Origin: Candidatus Poseidoniales archaeon | Lineage (GTDB): Archaea; Thermoplasmatota; Poseidoniia; Poseidoniales; Thalassarchaeaceae | Length of the DNA stretch: 5,227 nucleotides | Assembly: GCA_022447885.1 (NCBI GenBank) | Contig: JAKUTA010000103.1 | Location: 1 to 5,227 of the forward strand | Reading direction: 5' to 3' | Shown: positions 1 to 5,227 of the stretch, piece by piece | Layout of the letters: every line of letters starts with the position of its first letter | Position numbering within the stretch: the first letter of the stretch is position 1 | Notes under the pieces: model-generated | Told to the model about the DNA's origin: nothing | Database searches by the model: none | Seen by the model: only the letters and a program-made list of their open reading frames with translations | Translations under genes and position numbers: made by a program

Positions 1-34
1 GCACATCTTCTTCCTGATTCTGAATCGCAGCCAT
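1..34 (-). CDS. Possible 5' end of a divergent gene running off the left edge
   Basis: On the minus strand an ATG at 34-32 opens a frame that stays open to the edge and reads MAAIQNQEEDV. An acidic, glutamine-rich start of this kind is plausible for an archaeal protein. An in-frame ATG at 58-56 is an alternative start. If real, the gene is transcribed divergently from the CoA enzyme beginning at 63, leaving only 28 bases for both promoters, which would suit leaderless or near-leaderless messages. Only 11 codons are visible, so no function can be given and the frame could be open by chance. A competing reading is that a plus-strand gene ends here with the TGA at 15-17. Confidence 0.22.
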   Translation of the reverse strand, partial: MAAIQNQEEDV

Positions 35-62
35 CAAGTGATACGAGCGGCAGCCCATCCCC

Positions 63-1082
63 GTGGCGAACAGTTCTCTTTGCTTGGTTGGCGGGACCTT
101 CGACCACCTGCACGCCGGTCACCTACGCCTGTTCTCCGCCGCGCTCTCCGAATGCGACCAACTCGAGGTCTGGCTGACCACCGACACCCTCGCCGCTCGC
201 AAGTCCCGCCTGATCCAGAGTGCGGAGACACGCCGCACCGCCATCCTCGACTGGGCGGATGAGAATGCTCCCGACAGGGTCAGCGTGCACCCGCTGGAGG
301 ACGCGGTCGGTCCAGCTGAATCCCGCCGTGACGCCACCGCCATCGCCTGCACTTCCGAGACCGTGGCCGCCTGCGAGGCGATCAACCGCACGCGCGTGGC
401 GGCCGGCCTCGCGCCGCTCAGCATCATCGAGGTCGAGCACCTGACCGATCCGAGCGGACATGCTCTCTCATCGAGCAGGATCAGGGCGGGCGTGGTCGAC
501 CGTGAGGGAAACCTGTGGTTGGGGGAGCGGGAGCAGGAGCGTCTGCAGCGGATGCCAACCGCTCTCGATGGCGAGCTCAAGCAGCCGATGGGTGACCTGT
601 TCAAAGGTCCGGAGTCGAAACCCCGGAAGGCCATTCTGGCAGCGATGGCGGCTGCACCCGACCTGCCACCGAAGTGGGTGGGCGTGGGTGACGTGACAGT
701 GAAGGCGATGCTCGATGCAGGCAGGGTCCCCGATCTGGGAGTGATCGACGGGATGACCCAGCGAACACCTTGGGAGGGAGCCGGCTCAATCGACCCTGCT
801 GAGTTCGACCATCATCTCACCTGCGTGAATCCGGCCGGATTGCTCACCCCCGACCTGAAGCGAAAGGTCAGGGAGGCTCTGGCGAATCATGGGAGCACCC
901 TGCTGGAGGTCGAGGGCGAGGAGGACCTGGCACCGATCGTCGTCCATCTGCTCGCACCGCTGGGGAGCGTCATCCTGTACGGCCAACCCGGGAAAGGGGT
1001 GGTTCTGCGCGTCACCGATGAGGCGGCCAAGGCGCGCGCGCGGCGACTCCTGGACCTGTTCACCACCGAGGTGGGCGAGTGA
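63..1082 (+). CDS. Bifunctional phosphopantetheine adenylyltransferase / GTP-dependent dephospho-CoA kinase (archaeal type)
   Basis: This cytosolic enzyme is predicted to catalyse the last two steps of coenzyme A synthesis: 4'-phosphopantetheine plus ATP to dephospho-CoA, then GTP-dependent phosphorylation to CoA. Residues 1 to about 150 are an archaeal/eukaryotic-type PPAT. GGTFDHLHAGH at 10-20 holds the HxGH nucleotidyltransferase signature, and SSSRIR at 136-141 is the second nucleotide-binding motif. From about 164 to 339 the protein matches DUF359, the family shown in Thermococcus to be the GTP-dependent dephospho-CoA kinase. The visible DUF359 motifs are ELKQPMGDL, GDV near 209-211, NPAG at 256-259, GEEDLA at 285-290 and YGQPGKGVV at 306-314. 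In many archaea the two activities are separate proteins of roughly 150-180 residues each, so 339 aa fits a complete fusion. The GTG at 63 is the only start codon between the in-frame stop at 39-41 and the catalytic motif. No Shine-Dalgarno sequence is seen. Confidence 0.92.
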   Translation: MANSSLCLVGGTFDHLHAGHLRLFSAALSECDQLEVWLTTDTLAARKSRLIQSAETRRTAILDWADENAPDRVSVHPLEDAVGPAESRRDATAIACTSETVAACEAINRTRVAAGLAPLSIIEVEHLTDPSGHALSSSRIRAGVVDREGNLWLGEREQERLQRMPTALDGELKQPMGDLFKGPESKPRKAILAAMAAAPDLPPKWVGVGDVTVKAMLDAGRVPDLGVIDGMTQRTPWEGAGSIDPAEFDHHLTCVNPAGLLTPDLKRKVREALANHGSTLLEVEGEEDLAPIVVHLLAPLGSVILYGQPGKGVVLRVTDEAAKARARRLLDLFTTEVGE

Positions 1083-2068
1083 GCGAGCCGCTCGTGAGCG
1101 TGACCGTGTGTGTCCGCGATGGGGCGCAGTGGATCGACGACTGCATGGCCGCACTCGCTGCGCAGTCATACAGGCCGCTGGAGATCATCGCCGTCGACGA
1201 CGGCTCGTCCGATGGCGGGACCGAGGTCTTGCAGGAGTGGCACGACCCTGAAGCAGAGCGTCCTGAATCCAACGGCATCCCGATTCGAGTCCTGACCCAG
1301 AAGCCCCTCGGACTCTCCGCCGGCAGGAACCTCGCATTGGAAGCAGCCGAGGGAGATTGGGTTGCGATCACGGACATCGACTGCCGAGCGGAACCCGACT
1401 GGATATCTGTGATGATGGCATCCAGCGATGGAGTTGAAGCTGTCACCGGTCGAGCCGTTTTCGATGAGGGCAGAACCTCGGTCAGCAAGTTGAGGGCAGG
1501 GATGATCGCATCCAAGTATACCGACCGGGCTGAACAGGCCACTCTTGCCAATGGACCATGTTCCATGTTCAGGAGAGAGAATCTAGTTGCGAGGGGCGGA
1601 TTCGATCCGTCGTGGTATCACGCCGAGGACATGGAGGTCTCGATGCGCATCCTCGAATCAGGAGGTGAGATTCGTTACGTTGCTGATGCCGTCGTCAACC
1701 ACGTAGCCGAAGCATCACTGCTGCAGTTCCTGTCCAAGCGAAGGCGGGACGCGCGCGCCCACGTTAGGATCGCTAGAGGATATCGAGGAGTGAAACACGA
1801 TTTCACGAATGATGCGAAGATCATCGCTCCCCTGCTGCCCGTTGTGCTGTTCTTGTGCAGTTCGTTCCTGCTGTTCGGACCAGCAGACGACTTCACTGCG
1901 ATGATGGCATCGTTCTGGATCGTCATGGCGAGTTGCTTTCTCGTCGCACTGATCGCATTTCGAATTCACGTTCTGTGGAGTTGTGCCCTCTGGATGGGTG
2001 CGTTCGAGGGATGCATGGACGCAGTTCTTGGCAGAAACGGGCACCGCCGCCTGTTCGCCAAGAAGTGA
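1079..2068 (+). CDS. Family 2 glycosyltransferase with C-terminal membrane segments
   Basis: The protein is predicted to transfer a sugar from a nucleotide-sugar donor to a lipid or glycan acceptor at the inner face of the cytoplasmic membrane. Residues 1 to about 230 form a GT-A domain. It opens with VSVTVCVRDG and has VDDGSSDGG (acidic pair at 40-41) for nucleotide binding, AGRN before the sugar site, the metal-binding DxD as DID at 99-101, and an acidic ED pair at 183-184 in AEDMEVSMR, the usual position of the catalytic base. An arginine-rich KRRRDARAH stretch follows. Hydrophobic segments lie near 248-268 and 272-294, with a weaker one near 298-317, so the C-terminus is probably membrane-embedded. 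The GTG start overlaps the upstream stop as GTGA, which suggests translational coupling. Donor and acceptor cannot be told from sequence; surface glycan, glycolipid or protein N-glycan assembly are all possible. Local GC is lower than in the upstream gene. Confidence 0.88.
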   Translation: MSEPLVSVTVCVRDGAQWIDDCMAALAAQSYRPLEIIAVDDGSSDGGTEVLQEWHDPEAERPESNGIPIRVLTQKPLGLSAGRNLALEAAEGDWVAITDIDCRAEPDWISVMMASSDGVEAVTGRAVFDEGRTSVSKLRAGMIASKYTDRAEQATLANGPCSMFRRENLVARGGFDPSWYHAEDMEVSMRILESGGEIRYVADAVVNHVAEASLLQFLSKRRRDARAHVRIARGYRGVKHDFTNDAKIIAPLLPVVLFLCSSFLLFGPADDFTAMMASFWIVMASCFLVALIAFRIHVLWSCALWMGAFEGCMDAVLGRNGHRRLFAKK

Positions 2069-2071
2069 ACT

Positions 2072-2674
2072 TCAATCAGAAGCGTCGGCAGATTCCGCCG
2101 CCTCTGCGTACGCCGCGAAACGCAGCGCGAACCCGAACGCGAGCAGCGGCGCGCTGACAGCGTAGACACCGATGTCAACCCACCCCCAGTACACGATTCC
2201 CCACCAGAGGTAGAAGCCGAAGCCGGCCAGCAGGCACCAGGCCGAGATGGTCATCGTCCAACCCCCCTTCCCTTCAGACGAGACGAGGCTCGTCCAGATG
2301 GAGTCGGAGGCCAGCCCCCTGAGCCACCCTTGGAAACCGCCTTCGAATCGTTGGTTGATCCCGTGAGCACCCCACAGCAGCGCGACCACACCCATCGCCA
2401 TGAACACCGTGTCCGAGTATGGCCGGAATGATGCGAAGATTCCTTCGAATTCCGTGTAGGGCTCCTCCCAAAGCTTGCCCATTGTCAGCCAGCCGGCCCA
2501 GATCACCTTGCGCTCACCCATCACCACCGCGCCCCACACGAGGTTGATGATGCCCAAGGCGATGCCCCAGACCCCGAGCCCGAACAGCAACTGCGAGAAG
2601 CCCTTGCCGGGAGACTTCAGCCAGCCCGTGAACATCTGCAGCGCGTCGGTGTCGCCGGAATCGTCGTCGCCCAT
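2072..2674 (-). CDS. Tryptophan-rich four-helix membrane protein of unknown function
   Basis: I do not recognise a family. Using the ATG at 2674 the protein has 200 residues; an immediately upstream GTG at 2677 would add one. It begins with an acidic segment (GDDDSGDTD), then shows four clear hydrophobic segments near residues 28-52, 88-105, 140-162 and 166-188, and ends in an alanine/acid tail (AEAAESADASD). There are about 15 tryptophans in 200 residues, several at predicted membrane boundaries and one WW pair inside the third helix, and many glycines. No catalytic or metal-binding motif is evident and there is no signal peptide. The stop lies 3 bases from the stop of the converging glycosyltransferase. 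The gene follows orc1/cdc6 on the same strand after about 90 bases. A weak TATA-like GTTAAG about 30 bases before the start allows separate transcription. Typical high-GC coding pattern and sensible helices support it being real. Confidence 0.78.
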   Translation of the reverse strand: MGDDDSGDTDALQMFTGWLKSPGKGFSQLLFGLGVWGIALGIINLVWGAVVMGERKVIWAGWLTMGKLWEEPYTEFEGIFASFRPYSDTVFMAMGVVALLWGAHGINQRFEGGFQGWLRGLASDSIWTSLVSSEGKGGWTMTISAWCLLAGFGFYLWWGIVYWGWVDIGVYAVSAPLLAFGFALRFAAYAEAAESADASD

Positions 2675-2764
2675 CACTGCCGGCGACCTGTGAGCCCGTC
2701 TTAACGATTCTCAGGAGTGAGTGGTGCTCTGTGAGCGAAGTCAGGCCGCCGAAAGTCCGACACA

Positions 2765-4006
2765 TCAACCGAGTCGGGACTGGAGCTTGTATTGAGCCTC
2801 GATGGCGGGCTTGACCGAATCGTCGGCTTCAAGCATCACCTTGATCGGGTCGACCATATCAGGGATACAGGAGTTGATGCGCTTGCTCCTACCTTCTCTT
2901 CCGAGGCTGATCGTCTTGGCAGTGACGAGGTTCAGGGTGTCCAGGATGAGGATGAGGTCGGACACCCTTCTGGAGGTCAGCGGGCTCAATCCTGCGTGGG
3001 CACAGGTCATCTGGTAAACCGTGTACACCTCACCGGTGGAAACGTTGCTCAGGCCATTGCGCTCGTTCAACAGGACGCTGTACAGCACAAGTTTCTGATG
3101 TGCCGTCAGGGTGGCGATCACAGGAGTGATCTGGTCGAACTCGAGTTGGTTCTGCGCCAAGCGCACGTGCTGCACATTCACTTTCTCACTGTCGTCGTGC
3201 TCTGCCTTCTGCACCGAGATACGCAGCAGGTCCAGCGCCCGCCGCGCGTCCCCATGCTCCTGCGCTGACAGCGCGGCGCACAGTTCGATGATGCCGTCAT
3301 CGAGCACTCCTTCCTTGATTCCTTCTTTGGCTCGCGCGCTCAGCACGTCCTCGATCTGGGCGGCGTTGTACGGGGCGAACACCAGATCCTCCGATCCGAG
3401 GCGGGAGGCGACGCGGGCGTCGAGCATGTCGGGAAACAGGAGGTCGTTGGTGATGCCGATGATGCAGCAGCGAGAGTTACGCAGCCCGTAGTTCAGGCTC
3501 GTCAGCGCATAGAGGACGCCGTCACCGCTCTTCTGCACCAGATGGTCCACCTCGTCGAGCACGATCACGTGTACCCCGCCCAAGGCATCCATGTTCTCCT
3601 TCAGACGTTCGAGAACCTTGTCGGTCGGCCAGCCGGTGAATGGAATGGCGCTCTGCCCCTTGCGCGTGAGTGAGTTGCCGATCTGCGCCAGTACCCTGTA
3701 CTTCGTGTCGACAGTGCAGCAATTGACCTCGACCACGTGTACTGACCGTCCGAGTACGGCCCCTCTGGCTAACAACTGCTGGGAGACGAATCGGGTCACC
3801 GCTGTCTTGCCTGAGCCGGGCTGTCCGTAGAGGAGCATGTTCGAGGGGATCTGACCTTGGAGAGCCTCCACTAAGTTATGGACGAGCGTCTTAATCTCAC
3901 GCTCGCGGTGCGGCAGCGCGCTGGGGGTGAAACCGTGGTGCAGAACCTCGCGGTTCTTGAACAGACTATCCTCGTCGCGTAGTTCTTCGAAAATATTTTC
4001 CTTCAT
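2765..4006 (-). CDS. cdc6: Orc1/Cdc6-type replication initiator (AAA+ ATPase)
   Basis: This is the archaeal initiator that binds origin DNA and loads the MCM helicase, homologous to both eukaryotic Orc1 and Cdc6. At 413 aa it has the normal full length. The N-terminal FTPSALPHREREI segment (about 26-38) is typical. The AAA+ domain shows Walker A GQPGSGKT at 61-68, Walker B VIVLDEVD at 147-154, sensor 1 GITND at 184-188, the arginine-finger region ASRLGSEDL near 200-208, and sensor 2 GDARRALDLLR at 252-262. A winged-helix DNA-binding domain follows from about 298 to 385, with probable recognition helix SRRVSDLILILDTL and a basic wing GREGRSKR at 369-376. All ATPase residues are intact, so it should be active. 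The ATG at 4006 is the first good start; the tract before it (GTTAGAAAATG) has no Shine-Dalgarno. It faces away from the 485-base origin-like spacer and may be autoregulated through repeats there. Confidence 0.96.
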   Translation of the reverse strand: MKENIFEELRDEDSLFKNREVLHHGFTPSALPHREREIKTLVHNLVEALQGQIPSNMLLYGQPGSGKTAVTRFVSQQLLARGAVLGRSVHVVEVNCCTVDTKYRVLAQIGNSLTRKGQSAIPFTGWPTDKVLERLKENMDALGGVHVIVLDEVDHLVQKSGDGVLYALTSLNYGLRNSRCCIIGITNDLLFPDMLDARVASRLGSEDLVFAPYNAAQIEDVLSARAKEGIKEGVLDDGIIELCAALSAQEHGDARRALDLLRISVQKAEHDDSEKVNVQHVRLAQNQLEFDQITPVIATLTAHQKLVLYSVLLNERNGLSNVSTGEVYTVYQMTCAHAGLSPLTSRRVSDLILILDTLNLVTAKTISLGREGRSKRINSCIPDMVDPIKVMLEADDSVKPAIEAQYKLQSRLG

Positions 4007-4065
4007 TTTCTAACAACCCCGGCCCCCCTCATGCCCCGCCGCTCAGTTCACTTGCGTGTTCCTCA

Positions 4066-4103
4066 CGACTCTGGCACAGGGAATCCGAGCGACTCTGGCA
4101 GGG
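4066..4103 (-). repeat. Tandem CCTG(TG)CCAGAGTCG boxes, candidate initiator sites or operator
   Basis: Read on the minus strand, 4103-4090 is CCCTGCCAGAGTCG and 4081-4066 is CCCTGTGCCAGAGTCG. They are identical apart from a TG insertion, and the shared 11-mer TGCCAGAGTCG recurs every 24 bases. They lie directly downstream of a TATA-like element for orc1/cdc6, across the expected transcription start, and inside the putative origin. Binding by the initiator, with autoregulation of its own gene, is a reasonable inference but is not demonstrated. Confidence 0.5.
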
Positions 4104-4113
4104 TGTAATAAGC
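4104..4113 (-). promoter_or_regulatory. TATA-like promoter element for orc1/cdc6
   Basis: The minus strand reads GCTTATTACA here, the best TATA-like stretch in an otherwise GC-rich upstream region. With the usual archaeal spacing of about 25 bases, transcription would begin near 4080. This would give a leader of roughly 75 bases and place the tandem boxes over the start site. No sequence nearer the ATG resembles a TATA box. The call rests on position and composition only. Confidence 0.3.
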
Positions 4114-4323
4114 CTGTTTGCCGGCCACGGTGGAATCGCTCGATACGCGCGCCCCATGAGATTCAATTCATCTACGCCCTCTCGCAATTGGAAGTGGTGT
4201 GCAGATAACACTAATTCGGGAGCAGCAGAGCGTTCTGATGCACTTTCTCGACGGCCGGTGGATCACCCGCGACAGGTGGCGCCGACGCGGCTGCGAGAGG
4301 GTGGAGTCGGAGACTCGGTTCGG

Positions 4324-4336
4324 CGACTTGGACAGG
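4324..4336 (-). repeat. Degenerate third copy of the CCTGTGCCAGAGTCG box
   Basis: The minus strand reads CCTGTCCAAGTCG, which matches the 4066-4081 box with two single-base deletions and keeps the same orientation. It lies about 65 bases from the AT-rich island, so it could be a second initiator position on the side facing the island. Because it needs gaps to align, chance similarity cannot be excluded. Confidence 0.3.
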
Positions 4337-4398
4337 CAGGATCCGCGCAGCTTCGTGAACTGTCCGCGAACTCATGGCCATCCTGAACAGGGCGCGCA

Positions 4399-4480
4399 TT
4401 ATCAGACGTATGAGAGATGTGATTATCTGAAATAAATGACGCAATCAGGGATATATATTCGTAATTATATCTAACCAATT
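4399..4480. other. AT-rich island, candidate duplex-unwinding element
   Basis: Bases 4401-4480 contain 24 G or C out of 80, so about 70% A+T, sharply different from the surroundings. The lowest stretch is 4451-4470, with two G/C in 20, inside an imperfect palindrome at 4450-4471 with GATATA and TATATC ends. The island is bracketed by ACAGG at 4387-4391 and 4485-4489. An easily melted tract next to repeated boxes is standard origin architecture. It lies after the stop of the MBL-fold gene, so it might alternatively contribute to that gene's transcription termination. Confidence 0.5.
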
Positions 4481-4491
4481 CCCCACAGGTC

Positions 4492-5227
4492 TCAATTGGA
4501 AATCCGGGTGACACCGCTTTTTTCAAGTAGAAACCGGTCACCGTCGGCGACTTGAATGACATTGTGTGGAAGAGATGGAACTTCACCCGCAGATTCAGGC
4601 CCCGACTCAGTGAACAGATGGGTGGCGAGGAAGGTCGTCTCCGGGCAGGCGCGCGCCAGGTCTGTGAGGGTCGATGGCTTGTAGTGGAAGTCAGAGGGAA
4701 CCCCGTCGGGGATCCCGAGTTCGATGATCACCACGTCGGCGTCGGGAGCTCTGTGCTCGATCTCGGCGCACGGCCCTGAGTCTCCACAGTGGAGAAGGAC
4801 CAGCCCAGATTCGTGCACCAGGCTGTAGCCGTGGGGTTCGGTCTCGGGGTTGTGATGCACAGGGTAGCGCTCGTAGGTCCAGTCGCCGCCGACGCGCACC
4901 AGCCCCTCGATCTCTCCCGAGGAGTGTTCGTGGAAGCGCACCCGCTCAGCCAGCACATCACCCAGCGATCCCGGGAAGGCGAGATCGCACAGGTGACCCA
5001 GTCTCTGTTCTCCACCGGTGTGCGAGTGGACATCCAGCGTGTGCTCACCGTCCCGGTCAGAGATGTAGCGCCTCTCGAGCAGCAGGAATGGGAATCCGAA
5101 TGTGTGGTCGCCGTGCCAATGGGTCACCAGCAGAGTGTCGATCTCAGCCGGAGAGATGCCGGCGATGCGCAACTGCGCCAGCAACGTCGGCGGAGCGTCG
5201 ATGAGCAAGCCGCCGTCGATGAGCACC
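4492..5227 (-). CDS. Metallo-beta-lactamase-fold hydrolase, N-terminus outside the window
   Basis: The visible 244 codons run off the right edge. The GTG at 5226-5224 is probably internal, since this family normally has a strand and a short loop before the LLIDGG-type segment seen here. The metal site is intact, numbering from that GTG: HWHGDH at 36-41 (HxHxDH), a histidine of the HH pair at 124-125, the bridging aspartate at 149 in CGDSG, and the last histidine at 203 in ATHLF. The HH...HGYSLV...GDSG arrangement resembles RNase Z and related phosphodiesterases more than glyoxalase II or class B lactamases. The enzyme should be a cytosolic, probably zinc-dependent hydrolase, but its substrate is not evident. 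It is transcribed towards the origin-like spacer and its TGA at 4494-4492 borders it. Confidence in the fold is high, in the subfamily low. Confidence 0.88.
   Translation of the reverse strand, partial: VLIDGGLLIDAPPTLLAQLRIAGISPAEIDTLLVTHWHGDHTFGFPFLLLERRYISDRDGEHTLDVHSHTGGEQRLGHLCDLAFPGSLGDVLAERVRFHEHSSGEIEGLVRVGGDWTYERYPVHHNPETEPHGYSLVHESGLVLLHCGDSGPCAEIEHRAPDADVVIIELGIPDGVPSDFHYKPSTLTDLARACPETTFLATHLFTESGPESAGEVPSLPHNVIQVADGDRFLLEKSGVTRISN
4781..4795. repeat. Perfect 15-base palindrome resembling an ORB core, inside the MBL-fold gene
   Basis: TCTCCAC-A-GTGGAGA has 7-base arms around a single A. Its TCCA..GTGGA core recalls the archaeal origin recognition box, with one extra central base. 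It encodes the LLHCGDSG metal-site segment of the MBL-fold protein, so it may be a by-product of coding. It lies about 300 bases beyond the AT-rich island, on the side opposite the tandem boxes. Confidence 0.3.

Larger units (their letters stand above)
4007..4491. other. Putative replication origin (non-coding spacer upstream of orc1/cdc6)
   Basis: About 485 bases separate the orc1/cdc6 start from the stop of the MBL-fold gene. Open frames here are short, overlap one another and show no protein-like composition, and I find no tRNA features. Archaeal origins are commonly located beside an orc1/cdc6 gene, and this spacer has the expected parts. There is an AT-rich island at 4399-4480, repeated boxes at 4066-4081, 4090-4103 and 4324-4336, and GGTGGA elements at 4129-4134, 4257-4262 and 4300-4305. 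A textbook ORB (TTCCAGTGGAAAC with a following G-string) is absent, so origin function is inferred from position and architecture. Confidence 0.6.

Noticed and set aside
16..26. GATTC-T-GAATC palindrome near the left edge as an operator
   Set aside because: It has only 5-base arms, occurs once and may lie within coding sequence; there is no further support.
119..634. 171-codon minus-strand frame opposite the CoA enzyme
   Set aside because: It is low-complexity, rich in Arg/Ser/Ala as expected from the antisense of GC-rich coding, and lies wholly over the well-supported PPAT domain.
978..1004. YGQPGKGVV in the CoA enzyme as a P-loop ATPase motif, similar to the true Walker A in Orc1/Cdc6
   Set aside because: It lacks the lysine followed by T/S of a GxxxxGK[ST] loop, and it matches the conserved C-terminal DUF359 motif instead.
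2062..2078. Shared terminator between the converging glycosyltransferase and membrane-protein genes
   Set aside because: Only 3 bases separate the stops, and there is neither a hairpin nor a T-run.
4156..4444. Overlapping short frames on both strands in the spacer that could be small proteins
   Set aside because: They overlap one another, have arginine/serine-rich chance composition, no start signal and no recognisable motif. The region is better explained as origin DNA.
4007..4491. tRNA or other structured RNA gene in the spacer
   Set aside because: I found no T-loop GGTTCRA with matching stems and no acceptor-stem pairing. The only neat hairpin (GAGTC-GGA-GACTC, 4304-4316) is too short to call.
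4263..4586. Minus-strand frame spanning the AT island and the end of the MBL-fold gene
   Set aside because: It overlaps the MBL-fold coding end in another frame and has no protein-like features; the open frame follows from the AT-rich island lacking stops by chance.

Overview
The window looks archaeal, most likely from the Euryarchaeota. It encodes an Orc1/Cdc6-type replication initiator and the archaeal route to coenzyme A (an archaeal-type PPAT joined to a DUF359 GTP-dependent dephospho-CoA kinase). Several genes appear to start at GTG without an obvious Shine-Dalgarno sequence. The base composition is fairly GC-rich. A marine Thermoplasmatota (Marine Group II-like) source would fit, but that placement is an inference and was not tested by any search.

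Left part (1-2068, + strand): after a short leader that may hold the start of a divergent gene running off the left edge, there is a two-gene unit. The first gene is a bifunctional CoA-biosynthesis enzyme covering the last two steps of the pathway. The second is a membrane-anchored family 2 glycosyltransferase whose GTG start overlaps the stop of the first gene by 4 bases.

Middle (2072-4006, - strand): this converges on the glycosyltransferase with only 3 bases between. It carries a tryptophan-rich four-helix membrane protein of unknown function, downstream of a complete orc1/cdc6 gene with intact Walker A, Walker B, sensor 1, sensor 2 and winged-helix motifs.

Origin-like spacer (4007-4491): about 485 bases with no convincing gene lie directly upstream of orc1/cdc6, the usual place for an archaeal replication origin. 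The spacer has an 80-base island that is about 70% A+T, a tandem pair of CCTG(TG)CCAGAGTCG boxes lying over the probable orc1 transcription start, a degenerate third copy nearer the AT island, and several ORB-like GGTGGA/CCAC-N-GTGG elements. No textbook ORB was found, so the boxes are candidates for a lineage-specific initiator site.

Right edge (4492-5227, - strand): the 3' portion of a metallo-beta-lactamase-fold hydrolase with an intact HxHxDH metal site. Its N-terminus lies outside the window. The origin and orc1 form one replication module. The CoA enzyme, glycosyltransferase and MBL hydrolase look like unrelated housekeeping neighbours.
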